DNA of 41,647 bases. It comes from Balamuthia mandrillaris (Eukaryota; Discosea; Longamoebia; Balamuthiidae). How positions within the stretch are numbered: position 1 is the stretch's first letter; each line of letters opens with the position of its first letter. Shown in pieces: positions 30,955 to 41,647 of this stretch. Where the stretch lies: assembly GCA_031835245.1 (NCBI GenBank), contig JAVKOQ010000411.1, forward strand, positions 1-41,647, read 5' to 3'. The translations under genes were made by a program, and so were the position numbers. The notes under the pieces were generated by a model that saw only the letters and a list, made by a program, of their open reading frames with translations, made no database searches and had not been told where the DNA came from.

Positions 30955-31255
30955 AAAAGTAAGTGTACACTATTATGTATGTACAAAGCTTATTTTTTAG
31001 ATATAGATTGGTGTTGCTCTCAGAGCAAACAAACTTCTACTACTTGTCTTTTCAACTCACAGTAGGCCTTGATGGGCTGGTGGACATCTACAAACTCCTA
31101 CTACAGTCCTTCAATGAACTTGCAATACACTTCTTATTATTTTATTCCACACAGCTTCAATTTTTTGCCACCATGATTTGGAAGGCTTGGTCATGTATAA
31201 TCCATATGATCAGACTTGACAATCACCTCTACAGCAAATTGGCAAGGCATGGTTC
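30955..31255. mobile_element. Inverted LINE 3' end and degenerate LINE coding fragment
   Basis: 30955-31040 is an inverted copy of the LINE 3' terminus (AGATTGGTGTTGCTCTCAGAGCAAA). It is followed by 31045-31250, which resembles 27555-27760 of the LINE ORF with deletions and substitutions. Several older copies of one family have accumulated here. Confidence 0.7.
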
Positions 31256-32758
31256 GTTTGCTAATGTAGGCATCAGCATAAAGGTTCTTTTGCTTTGCAT
31301 GATGAAAGGTGGCATGGCCAGTGACTTGAAAATAGGATTCAGTGATGTTGTTGTGTATGTTAAACAGGCTTTTACTATATTCCTCACATTTGCAGGTCCA
31401 TCTGCCAGTAGTCGTTCTATGCAAAATATATACTGATTTTTTGGGAAGTATCTGCCTTTCCCATTGTTGTATAGTTGGATTCAATGTTTCCTTTAATCCC
31501 TCTATTTGCTTTGTCACAACCTGGCCTTGGGTTGTGCCAATCCCCCTCTCTCTCACAATACTCACAAAGATGAGATATGATTGAGGTGGTTCTTGGTTTG
31601 CTGTTATTAGAAAGACCTGCATCATGTGTACAGTTTCTCTCTCTAAAATTCTGTTATTCTCTCCTTTTTCCCCATTTTCCCTCCTCCTTGGGTAGCACAA
31701 TACTTAGAGATTCCTTTGATTGGCTGCATCTTATCAATCAGACCAAGATCGTGCCATGTGATAGCTCTTTGGAGTTCTAACAGGGAAACTAGAAGTTCAG
31801 CCTTGAACTTTTGTTATGTTTTTGTAAAGCCAATTAGAAAACAAATCAAGACAGTGAGGCAAAAAGAGAAAGAGAGAAAAAGAGAGGAAACACAGATGAG
31901 AGGAAAAAGAGCACCAAGAGAGACAAAAAAGAGAAAAATGTGAACAAATAGGAAAAGAAAATAAAATGACCTTTGGCTTGCTTCCTAACAACCTCTCCAC
32001 TTCTTGTTGATATGAAAGTCATAAAGAAGTTTCCTATGGTCAGCATTATGAATAGTAACTTTGTTGTGAAATCTTCTATGATTAGCTTGTTGACTTGTTC
32101 CTCACTAATGCAACTCAATGCTTTGATCTGTTGCATAGAGTTTCAAACCACCAATCAAAAATCAAAAAAGAGGTGATAAGTTACCTACAGTGTCAACAGC
32201 CCATGACCACTCCCAGCATTAGGACGAAATATGAAAGCTGTTGCTTGAACCAGCCTACTATCGTAAAGATGGTAATTATGTTGTGTTTTGCTAAAAGCAT
32301 TTTGTACACTTACGCAGAATCGTGGACAAGCATTAACAGCAGGACAGATGTGGGACTGACTGACACTTGGACCACGATGGAGGTCATTGCAAACCAAATT
32401 CGGGGGAGTGATTACGAGTCTGGCATAGATTCTGTAGGAAAAATTTACCTTAAGGACCTTGAAGGAGAGTCCAGTTGATTAAATACTTGTTTATGTGTCT
32501 GCAGCAAGCAAAGCCATGCAAAAACAGCTTCCATATAAAAACGTTCATGTGATGGCTAGAGAAGATCTGGAAGATTGGGGTATCGTTTTTAAAGACCTAC
32601 TCTTATAAATGGTTTAGACTGTGTTGAACCACTCCATAGATATGCAACTCATTCCCCATTAACCTGCACTCTCACGAGTATGTGATGTACCATATATGCT
32701 TTGTCTCTTTAAGGGGCTTAAAATGCAAGTTAATGCATGTGATCATGCATGCAGTTAT
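31256..32758. other. Degenerate repeat-derived stretch downstream of the POT gene
   Basis: It contains another weak LINE-like fragment (32030-32140, similar to about 27030-27080), an A/G-rich block (31855-31960) and a plus-strand ORF fragment (32270-32478) of unknown relation. No gene is supported. The transporter 3' UTR must start at 32758. Confidence 0.4.
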
Positions 32759-34756
32759 TTATTCAGGAATAGTGTAAGGATAGTTACGAATGCTCAACAA
32801 ATAGAAAGCAGTGATGCACAACATCATTGCTGAGTAGACAAAACAGGTAAGCATATTGGACATTGGAAGGAGGGCAATCCCCACCACCAACACGCTGCCT
32901 AGTCCGGCTGTTATCTCCCATAGGGCCATCAACACGTTGCGCCATTTCTCTGGACTTTGTGTAAACGTGAACTGGGTGCCAGTAACGTCTACCAACACCT
33001 AAAGCGCAGGCGTGTTAGTTCAAGTTTGTAAAATTGGAAGAAAAGAAAGAATTCTCACCTGTGCAGTACTGATAAAAAAGTACTGCGGGAGTTGCCACCA
33101 AATGGAAATGCGACCATTACGCAAGAATAGCTCCACTACACCGGCACAAAAGAAGGACACTGCCGAGAGCAGAAGTCCATAAAACAATCGTTTGAGCGGA
33201 GTAAAGCGGTAGCGCAAGTACTTGTCAGAAAAAATGAAAAGCCTACGCAGCACTGGAATGATAGCCATCACCATCACACCATTCGCTGTGCTCATGGAGT
33301 CCGCTGGAATGTCAAAGAAGAGGAAAGTCCGTCGCATCTTTTCGGCTTGGTACGTCCAAGTTACATAAATCTGATTGCGCAATTAGGAGGTGCTCTTTGG
33401 GTGGTAAGAAAGGCAGAAAAAGGAGAAACCAACCTGTTGTGTCAAGCCACTATAAGGAATAAAAATAGCAAGAATCTTAACCACTGCCCACAAACGTTGC
33501 GCGTCTGAAAGTTGCACTTCAGTCTGCGAGGCTAGGTTATGGCCTTGTTCTATTTCCTCTTGGTACAGTTGACCAGCATTGCATTTGTCATTAACATCGC
33601 TTGATGCGTTGGAGGAGGTGGCAGTATCAACCAGTTTGACGACGGAGGCAGTCTCTTCATTAGGGGGATGTTGTCGTTGAGCGTGGCTAGCGAATTGTGT
33701 CGCACCACCTTTCAAGTCGTCCTGAGTGGACATTCTGATTTCTGAGTTGCTGCCTTCCTCCTCCACCTCAGAAACAACTATGGCCGCTTTAAGCCGCTTG
33801 GCTGCCGCAATCATCGAATCGCCGTGGAACCGACGCTTGCCCAGTACCAACAACAGCGTAGCAACTAGACCGAACGCTGCAGCTATGGTCATGGCCCAAA
33901 AAGCCGATATCTCTTGACGAATGAACGGGTCGGCTAGTACTGCGACGATGAAGCCCAGATTGGTGTAAAAGTAGTACCAATCGAAAGGAGCTTCCTCGGG
34001 CACCTCGTACTGTTCGCCCAGGAGCACCCAGCCAATGGGTACCTGCATGCCATAAGCCAAACTGGCGATGGACATGGTCATAATGAATATGGCTAACAAC
34101 CAGGCAGTGGTGAGGGGCAGCTCCAGAGCCGGCAGAAGAATAACAGCCATGGCTACACAGGCAACCGTCCAGAGGGTTGTCAGGTACAAAAGCGAGCGAA
34201 ATGTCCCCAAATAATAGTCCGTAAGCCATCCTCCCACTATTGCTGTTATCGAGTATAAAAACATTTGCACATACATTATAATTTCACCCTTGTGATCGGG
34301 TACGCCAAACTGGTTCTTTAATACCAATGGAAGGATGGCATACAGAGCTGATATGCTCAACACTGGGGGAGTTTATGCGAATAAACCGTTAGTGGGTCAT
34401 TTCATTGCATTTGTTGGTTTGGTTCGTTCGTTGTCGAGCGGTTAGGACTACGTACTGGAAGTCAAGTTCCAAAGCATTGTAATGACGACGGCAAAGTTGG
34501 GCAAATAAGCTTTGTACCGCCTTGCGCGAGGTACGGTCAGCCCATCAAACGTCGGCTCCAGCAACGGAGAGAAGGCGGCTGCTTCAGTACTGCGCTCGTT
34601 TGCAGCTTCGACTCCAAAAGATTTGTAGGAGGATGGCAGGTCATCGTTGGCATAAAATAAAAACGGTCGGGTGCTTTCCTCGTCTTCGTTTATGGCTTGT
34701 GCGCCACGCCGCTTTCTCTCATGTAAATCAGGGGCAGGAGGTGTTTCATATGACAT
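32759..34756 (-). CDS. POT/PTR (SLC15)-family proton-coupled oligopeptide transporter-like protein
   Basis: Four exons (34756-34456, 34362-33434, 33370-33059, 32998-32759) give a complete 593-residue membrane protein. After a ~75-residue acidic cytosolic leader come about 12 hydrophobic segments. GGWLTDYYLGTFRSLLYLTT fits the TM2-TM3 region. DWYYFYTNLGFIVAVLADPF corresponds to the second PTR2 signature. A long hydrophilic central loop (SEVEEEGSNSEIRM onward) separates the halves. LPQYFFISTAQVLVDVTGTQ and FTQSPEKWRN match the C-terminal POT signature. The usual TM1 ExxER motif is absent: this part reads ITMLWNLTSSMLSISALYAI. The family imports di/tripeptides, nitrate or other solutes using protons; the substrate here is unknown. 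It is divergent from Piezo. Confidence 0.92.
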
Positions 34757-35182
34757 TCACTGCGCAATAGAACCAGGTGTCTGCTAGCAGAGCACACGTC
34801 CATGAACAACTCGCTTTGAAGCGACAGCTGCTGGGGCAGGTGGCAGAGAAAGGCATGCTGGGAGTTTTTCGCTCTGCGGTGGGCTGCATGGGTAAGGAGG
34901 CAGGGATGCACCAAAGGAGCAAAGAACGCAGGGAATGCTAAGGAATTATGGGTATGCAAGGAAGGGAAGGAATGCAAATAATGCCTCATTTGGCGAAAAT
35001 GAGCCGCCGCGTGCCATTTCTCCTCCTCCAGCTGTCTGTTGCCGTCGCGGGTTCTATGGTCCCCCCCCCTAAAAGAAAAACATTATTAATTCCAACAAAG
35101 CCTGCCTGCTGTTGTTTGACTTTGGGGCGAGCAAGAGAGAAGAGAGAGGCAGCGCAAGCTGTCAGTAACGCTAGCGGCCAAC
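34757..35182. promoter_or_regulatory. Divergent spacer between the POT transporter and Piezo
   Basis: These 426 bp must hold both 5' regions. Visible are TTTGGCGAAAATGAGCCGCC (34988-35007), which resembles an E2F-type site, and a C run (35059-35066). No TATA box is convincing and no coding exon is seen. Confidence 0.4.
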
Positions 35183-35888
35183 ATGCCTCTCGTTTTGGAT
35201 CAAATCGTTTGTCGGATGATATACCCTGGCATACTTTTTGCTGGTAGGAAGTGTGTCTTTGTTTTGCCTTTGTTTGTTTGTTCGTTCTTGGACCTCGTTA
35301 ACCCTCCCTCACTGCGGTCTTTTCCAAAAGCCTCTCTATTGCGGAACGATGTAATCTCCTTGGTTTACTTTTTTGCTTCCTTGATTTGTTTTTTATGGAT
35401 GCCTCACTGTTTGCTCAGGAGGAGGGGTACTGCTTCGTTCCTCTCACTTGTAACTGCAAGTTGCTGCCCACCACCCCACACCAAACTAACTCCGTCGTTC
35501 CCTTCCGGTGTTTTATTCTTCCAATCAGTCATGTTTTTCAAGTCGCTGGTGCTCTCCGTAATGGCTTTCTCGTTGCTGGTGACGTTGGCCCAGATCGTAT
35601 TTATTAGTGTGTTCACAACGCACGAAGGCTGGCTGGAAAAGGGTAGCTGGGTGGAGGAGCTGTGCCATCACATCGGTTTTCAGCGGTACTGGCTTGCCAA
35701 TGACTGCCGTCCTTGCTTCCAACTTTACTTACTTGGTAATCCGTTATCGCAGGTTCAACTACTTTAGCGGTCAACTTTCTGTGCTGAACAATGTACGATA
35801 CCTTTTGCCAGGTACCATCCCCCACCGTTACCCCCGCCCTCGTTACTCTCCGCTTATGGCAAACATTGTGCTGAAAGTAATTAATTAC

Positions 35889-35935
<47 letters not shown>

Positions 35936-38900
35936 CGCGCTCTCTCTAGATCCCGTGGTTTTGTTAGCATCGCTGGCAATGCTCATTTCTTTCAGGTGGC
36001 TTAAAATACTGCAAGCTCCAGGTGAGCGATGATGTTCTTTTCCTTAGTTTTGATTATTTTGTTTTGGTGGTTGCGAATGGAACTAACATAAGTGCTGTGG
36101 TCCAGAGTCACCAGATGATACAAAGATTGTGCCAGTGCCCACATGGCAAAAATATTTAGTCCTGGTGCTCATCACGGTGGTGGGCTTGGCTATCCCATCA
36201 CTTTTGAATGCTGCCTATTTATTGCTGTTTGGTGTGGCAGTTCTGTTCTTGGTGTTTGGGCGTTCCTTGGCAAATCTATTCGAAAGGTAGAACTTCTTGC
36301 ACGCACCACCTCATTTGACGAAGCTATCCAATATTTATCGTGCTGACTATTGCTCACCTGCTGTCTGGTGACAACACCAATCCATCTAGCACGTGGCCCT
36401 TTGTATTGACCTTTGTGGTGGTCCATCTAAGTAGCTTATATATTTATCAACTTCCCTACGTCTATGAGAATACTCCTTCTGAGCTTGCTTTGCTTTTGGC
36501 GTTTTATCGTTGGTCGCAATTTTCCGATCAAGAGGAATGGAGAGAGTTGTGGCCTGTGCTAGTTAGCGCGGTCACCTCATTTCTTCTATTTATTATGGTT
36601 ACATCATTACCCTCTCGCCTTTTTCGCTGATAACTCACCCTTCTTCCAGCTGTGTGAAGTTTCTATGGTTAACAGTTTGTGCCGCCAGAAGAAGCGCCAT
36701 TCAATGTCAGCCTCACAAGGAGCTTTACAAACAGACCAAAGCGATATCTTTGAGTGGTGGAGCCGTGGATCTCCGTACGTAGCTCTCCTATTTTTATCCA
36801 GATATTGCTGTCATATCAACGAGCGCGCTAATGTTTTCTGATGACCAAACAGAAGCACACAGGAAGCTTTTTACACTCGATCTTTACACCAAAGCAAGCT
36901 CTTATTAACTAAATTCCTTGCTAATCACGGCTGGCGGGTTAGTGCACCACTACTCTATTTATAACTCGTTACCTTCATCATGATGCTCATAGAGCGATTG
37001 TCCTGTATTTTATTATTCTGGTGTGAAGGTGATAATAGCAGGTTGCCTGATCGTCAGTATTCTTGATCTATCTCTTTTGTCCTTGCCACTTCTTTTGGTA
37101 GCCTGTTTAGGAGTACTCATTAGCCATCACAGTGCTGCTCGAACCACGCTCCCTATTCTAGTTTACGTTATGTTTCTCACCGCTGTCCGCTACTTCTATA
37201 ATATTCCATTTGGCTTCATCACGGTACATAGCCCGCGCGTTTTGTTCATTGACTCTGTATTATCCAATCACAAGTTCTGAACGATAAAACTAGGAATCCA
37301 AAGATACACATGCCTCTGTGCTTCGGAATATTGGACTTGTTATTTACAAGCCTGCCTTTTTTTATATTGGCATGCAAAGCATGCTCTGCGTCCTACTGGC
37401 ACTCTATTGTACACCACTTCTCTTCTTCCACTCTTTATCTTACTAGATTATATTGTGCTCATCATGACGATGAAATTGTGGTGGCTGTCTGTTGCTACAG
37501 TCAACTTTTACAGAGCTTATCGAATCTACCAAGCCACCATGGCGATGCAGCAAGAGAACGAATATAACATCTTTGAGAAAGAGGAAGCTACATCCTCAAA
37601 ACTTAAAAACGCAAAAGAAGGGTCCAGCGAAGAGCCGACTACTTCAACTGACGCTGGCGACAAATCCAACGAACCTACATCTGCTAGACCACTCGCGCAC
37701 CGAGCCTCTAACCTTTATAATAACATGTGGAAAGCCATAAAAGCTGTGGTGGAAGTGTTATGGAAGATCCTTTTGCGCGAGTCCTATAAGCTCGCCTTGG
37801 CTGGCCTATGGGTGTGTTCTTTGACATCGATCAACCTACTAAATGCTGGATACTGTACGTACAAAATTCCTCTGTTATTGGCCAAGTATCACAATACCTC
37901 AACCTCTCTCTCTCTCTCTGTACAAAGTGTTATTTTTCCTTGTGTTTATCCTCTCGCATCAAATCGCTATGAAGGCCTGGTCATTACTAGTTATCTATAC
38001 TGAAGGGGTGATTGTGACCCTTTATGTCTGGCAACTTACCTGGACAGAGAAGTACGAGGGTTATACTACAAAGCTGATCGGTAAGCTCCTTGCAAATGTT
38101 CTCCTGCGTCTTGTGTATTCTGTAGTCCTCCCTGTCCTTAGTTTAAAACTGAAATTTGCCTATTGTTGGGTTCCCTTAGGCCTTGAACATTTTGACAAAG
38201 CTGAACGAGGACTGTTTTGGCACCTCATAATTCTACTTTTCTCTGTCGTGCAGTACGAGGTCAATCAGCTTAGCAAGCACCAGCGTTTATTATCCAAGCA
38301 CATAGGTTTGTGCGTCTCCTTGTATTGCATGAACAGTTCTAAGATTACCCGCTGTAACACACTGTCTTTAATCCAATACAGCAGAAGAACCAACCCTCGC
38401 CGAGGAATTGGAGGCTAATCTTCATCCTGTGTTAAAACAGGTCCTACAACTCATTTCCGATGCATATTTTCACTACGGCCTTGCCATGACTTATCTTATT
38501 CTCTTACTTGTGAGCTTGCTTACTCCTACTAATGTGATGAATCTTGTGTACGTGCTTCCTCCCATCCTGCTGTCTATTCCATTTTTTTTCAACGTTGTTG
38601 TTTGTTCCTTGGATGTTTCTGCTTGCACTTACAAACTTATTGGTGTCATACAGCTATCTCTTTTTCCTGTTCATTTGCTTCTTAATTCATCTATTATTCT
38701 CCCATCCGACCAAACATGTGCGGAGGCTATGGTCTTTCCAAGTATCATTCGCAGCCGTTTTGTTGGCACTGCGCTATGCTTATCAATTTGACCAGCTTAG
38801 TGAATTGGTTGAGAAGCTGCAACCAACCTATAAGGAAGGAGTTGATGTTAGCCTCTCTGATGTTGGGTTACAAAAGTTTCCAGTTTCAAGGCTCTTTTTT

Positions 38901-41647
38901 GACATCCTACCAAATGCAGTAGGTACGCAATCTACCTTCATGCTGCTCTGTGGTGCTAAACAAAGCCATCTTCGGTCCTCTATTGCCATATTGCAACTGA
39001 CTAACCTTATTGCATACAATACTACCTCTTCAAGTGCTGGTGGCCTCTGTAGCGCAATTACGCTCGTTTTATGGTCGACAAGCCGCTAAGGTAAGATGCA
39101 TCGCTACCATGCCTAATGTATACCATTGGTTTTAACTTTATCTTGAATTACGGTATGGTTCACCCACAGAAAGCGGCATTCGAGGAACTAAAAGCTGCCG
39201 GGCGCTACGTTAAAAATGCAAACGAAGATTCCTACGAAGAATCTGGGTGGTTGAAGCAAAAATGGGCCGCGTTGCAACACCTAATTATCCGTTGCTTGGT
39301 GCTGCATAGCTGTCACGTTGCCTGCTTTGTTGCGCTGTTTGTGGGCCTAAGCCACATCTGTGCTCTGAATTTGGTGTACCTTAGTGTTGGGCTAGTGTTC
39401 ATGTACCTTGGCAGATATGCCGATTGGCTAGCGTTTCCTGTGATGCTGTTTTCTCAGGTTTCTTCCACCCTTTCCCTCTGAAAGTAAAATTTGTGGTACT
39501 CACCTCATACCTCCTTTTACCTGCCCGCAATACAACACATTTCTTTTCAGGCCTTTGTGATGGCGCAACAAATTTGGTACTTCGAAACCTGGGGAGGTTT
39601 GGCCAACGATAACGCTGCCTGGATTGGCTTTGACCGTTCACGCAATCGTTCAACAGTAGTACTTGGACCAATGTTTGTGATGCTGGCCATGTTGCTACAG
39701 CGTTACTCCTACCGCTGGGAAACTCTGGTAATAATGATTTATTACAGCCAACCTATTTTCTCCTGTCCGTGTGTGTATTTGTTTTTTATTCCTGCTTTCT
39801 TGACTAATTTATATTTATATCACCCAGCTGCGAGCTGCTGACACCAGAAAAGGTTACTTATTATTCCCTACTACGCCAGTAGCTAAGCCTGTTTCGGGCA
39901 TCCACCTCGATGATGATGACGATAACGACGAGGAAGAAGACGTTTGTTCTCAAGAACAGAGAAAGCTTACTTGGAGCGCTTTGTTGAACGCCACAAAATG
40001 GCACATCAACAATCTGGTAACCCTTCATGGCTACTATTTATTTGCTGTGGTACTCCTCTTCACTGCTGTGATACGCGTTGACTGTTTCAGTATTTTGCTT
40101 TTTCTGCTTCTGGTAATCTGAACAAATGCTCTCGAATGGAAAGATCTTTCTTGTATTGTTTTTATTTACTTTCTTTTTTGCAGGGGGCATGCATTGCTGT
40201 GAACCACGCAAAACTCCGCAAGGGTACATACGTTTAGCCTAATTAATCCCTAGCAGTACTCATGCACTAACTTAATGTTCTATTATTGAAAATAAGGACT
40301 GTGGTTACTTGTGGTTTTGTTGACGATATTGTTGGTAGCTGAATATGTTTGCATGTTACAGGTAGCTCATTATCGGCATCTATAATCTTGCTTGGTTTTT
40401 TTAATTGTTAAAACTGTTTCCCTTTCTGATCTACTCTCTACCTCATTCGCTTTTGCAGTTACCACCTTTCTTAGGTATGCAGTTCTCTTCCTTCCATACT
40501 CTTTGCATTATGTACTAATAATACGTTGACGTTTTACGTGAATCTTGCTTTTTAATCAGGTATCAGCTGGCCATGGCATCATTTATCGGTTCAGGAACAA
40601 CGGTGGCTTGCTTTTGATCGCGAATCCAGCTACTTGTTAGCACGTAAGCAATACCTTACATTTCCCAATCTGATTAATTTGCTAATGCTTCAAATAACCC
40701 AGTGGACTATCTACTCTTGTTTCTGTCTTATCGATTGACATTCATCACGGAACCTACCACCAAACCTATCCCCTTCCCTGTCACTGACTATGACTTCACT
40801 GAAAAACCTAGGTTTGTTACTGTTTGCCTAGATGCTACATTTTTATTATTCTCACAACTGTTGCTTTGCCTTGCAGAAGGTGGCATGACCAATTGAAGCT
40901 ACTCTTCTTTCGTTACTCAATGAAAGCTATATTGGTCTTTGTCTTTGTTACGGGCACGGCCCAAGAAGACTTGCTTTCACTTGGCTATATGGCACTCTCT
41001 TTGTACTTCCTTTATCGTGGTGACGCGTTGTTGGTAAATCGCAACAAGTCCTGGCGCTTGCTGAGGGGTTTCAATTTTATCGTAATTTTGCTCAAGGTCG
41101 ATCCCTCGTCTCCTTCGATTATTATGTTATGTTGCTCATCCTCTTCCTTCCTGTTATTGGGAACAGCTTATATATATTGCCCCTTGGATCCCGGACGAGG
41201 ACCTTCCCCAATCATATCAAAATGTACGTATGTTTGGTTGTCGCCTATTCTAGCTGATGACTAGTTGTTTTTGTTTTTATTTTTTTGCCTGCTGTGGTTG
41301 TGCCTAACTTTCTCATTCCTCCTTTCTCTTTTCCCCTAAACTTTTTTAATTTCTTGATATCCAGATCCTTGGCCTTCACAAGCTAGTTCCTTCAACTGTC
41401 TTTAATTCTCAGGAGGGTCTTATCTTTGATGTAATTATTTTCATCATGGTATCTCTTCAAAAGCTGGTGGGTAACATTCGATTCGTTTTGTGGCTTAGCT
41501 CAACATCCTTTCGGAAGTAATCCTCACGCTTCACTTATTGTATACCAGGCATTCGACCGACCAGAGGTTTCTTTTGTTTTACAGTTCATAAAACGACATG
41601 AAGAATTCGAAAGGATAAGAGCTAATATTACTGAGGAGGTAGAAGAG
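35183..41647 (+). CDS. Piezo mechanosensitive cation channel, N-terminal half (3' end outside window)
   Basis: Piezo forms plasma-membrane force-gated cation channels. I assembled 29 exons in consistent phase (1,380 codons): 35183-35243, 35331-35426, 35529-35685, 35753-35811, 35950-36021, 36106-36286, 36324-36597, 36650-36774, 36853-36937, 37029-37223, 37294-37408, 37447-37854, 37928-38080, 38180-38305, 38382-38547, 38654-38922, 39035-39090, 39170-39457, 39551-39727, 39828-40112, 40184-40223, 40297-40361, 40459-40474, 40560-40643, 40703-40811, 40877-41096, 41167-41223, 41365-41466 and 41549 to the edge. The protein is a series of hydrophobic helices with family landmarks: LRYAYQFDQL, CALNLVYLSV, AAWIGFDRSR, LPPFLGISWPWH and FVTGTAQEDLLSLGYMALSL. 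The pore and C-terminal cap are not in the window. Exon 40459-40474 is only 16 nt, and intron 37409-37446 only 38 nt. Some early acceptors are less certain. Confidence 0.94.
35893..35931 (+). repeat. (CT)n tract in a Piezo intron
   Basis: A long run of CT lies on the sense strand just upstream of the acceptor CTCTCTCTAG at 35949. It acts as, or has grown from, the polypyrimidine tract. A shorter CT tract precedes the acceptor at 37927. Confidence 0.85.

Noticed and set aside
1-41647. tRNA, rRNA or snRNA genes
   Set aside because: I saw no cloverleaf with A/B box elements, no rRNA core sequence and no snRNA signature while reading both strands. A tRNAscan-SE and Infernal run would settle it.

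Overview
This is a eukaryotic nuclear window. The genes are built from many short exons with mostly GT-AG introns of about 55-160 nt, and the standard genetic code reads cleanly through every gene. The gene set (PAN2, FCF1/UTP24, a LisH-bearing RasGEF, NMD3, INO80E, a POT/PTR transporter and Piezo) fits a unicellular or simple member of Amorphea (Amoebozoa or unicellular Holozoa). I cannot name the species, and that placement is inference.

Region 1 (1-15 kb) is compact and gene-dense. From left to right it holds PAN2 (minus, running off the left edge), FCF1 (minus, complete), RasGEF (plus, complete), NMD3 (minus, first exon unresolved), a C2H2 zinc-finger ORF ending in a TnpB/Fanzor-like N-terminal segment (minus, no nuclease core visible), and a gene joining an INO80E coiled coil to an INO80D/KANSL2-type zinc-binding domain (plus, complete). 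RasGEF and NMD3 converge with about 100 bp between stops. FCF1 and RasGEF diverge from a 230-bp spacer. A GGCGCC-centred motif recurs in four of the 5' spacers.

Region 2 (15-32.7 kb) is a repeat and transposon island. It contains a 3 x 101 bp tandem repeat, a decayed DUF7869-type element, a family of 63-bp units carrying a palindrome with compensatory changes, and a decayed Harbinger-like transposase next to an intact Myb-like partner ORF. Further right are a hexanucleotide array, a ~60-bp minisatellite with alternating purine-pyrimidine cores, a 5'-truncated LINE with several 3'-end copies, an apparently intact two-ORF Harbinger-type element with 67-bp terminal inverted repeats, and one short Ty3/gypsy-like fossil.

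Region 3 (32.7-41.6 kb) returns to host genes: a complete four-exon POT-family transporter (minus) and, divergent from it across a 426-bp spacer, the first 29 exons (about 1,380 codons) of a Piezo mechanosensitive channel that runs off the right edge.

The left-hand genes cover mRNA deadenylation (PAN2), 18S rRNA maturation (FCF1), 60S export (NMD3), chromatin remodelling (INO80 subunit) and Ras signalling. They are housekeeping neighbours rather than one pathway.
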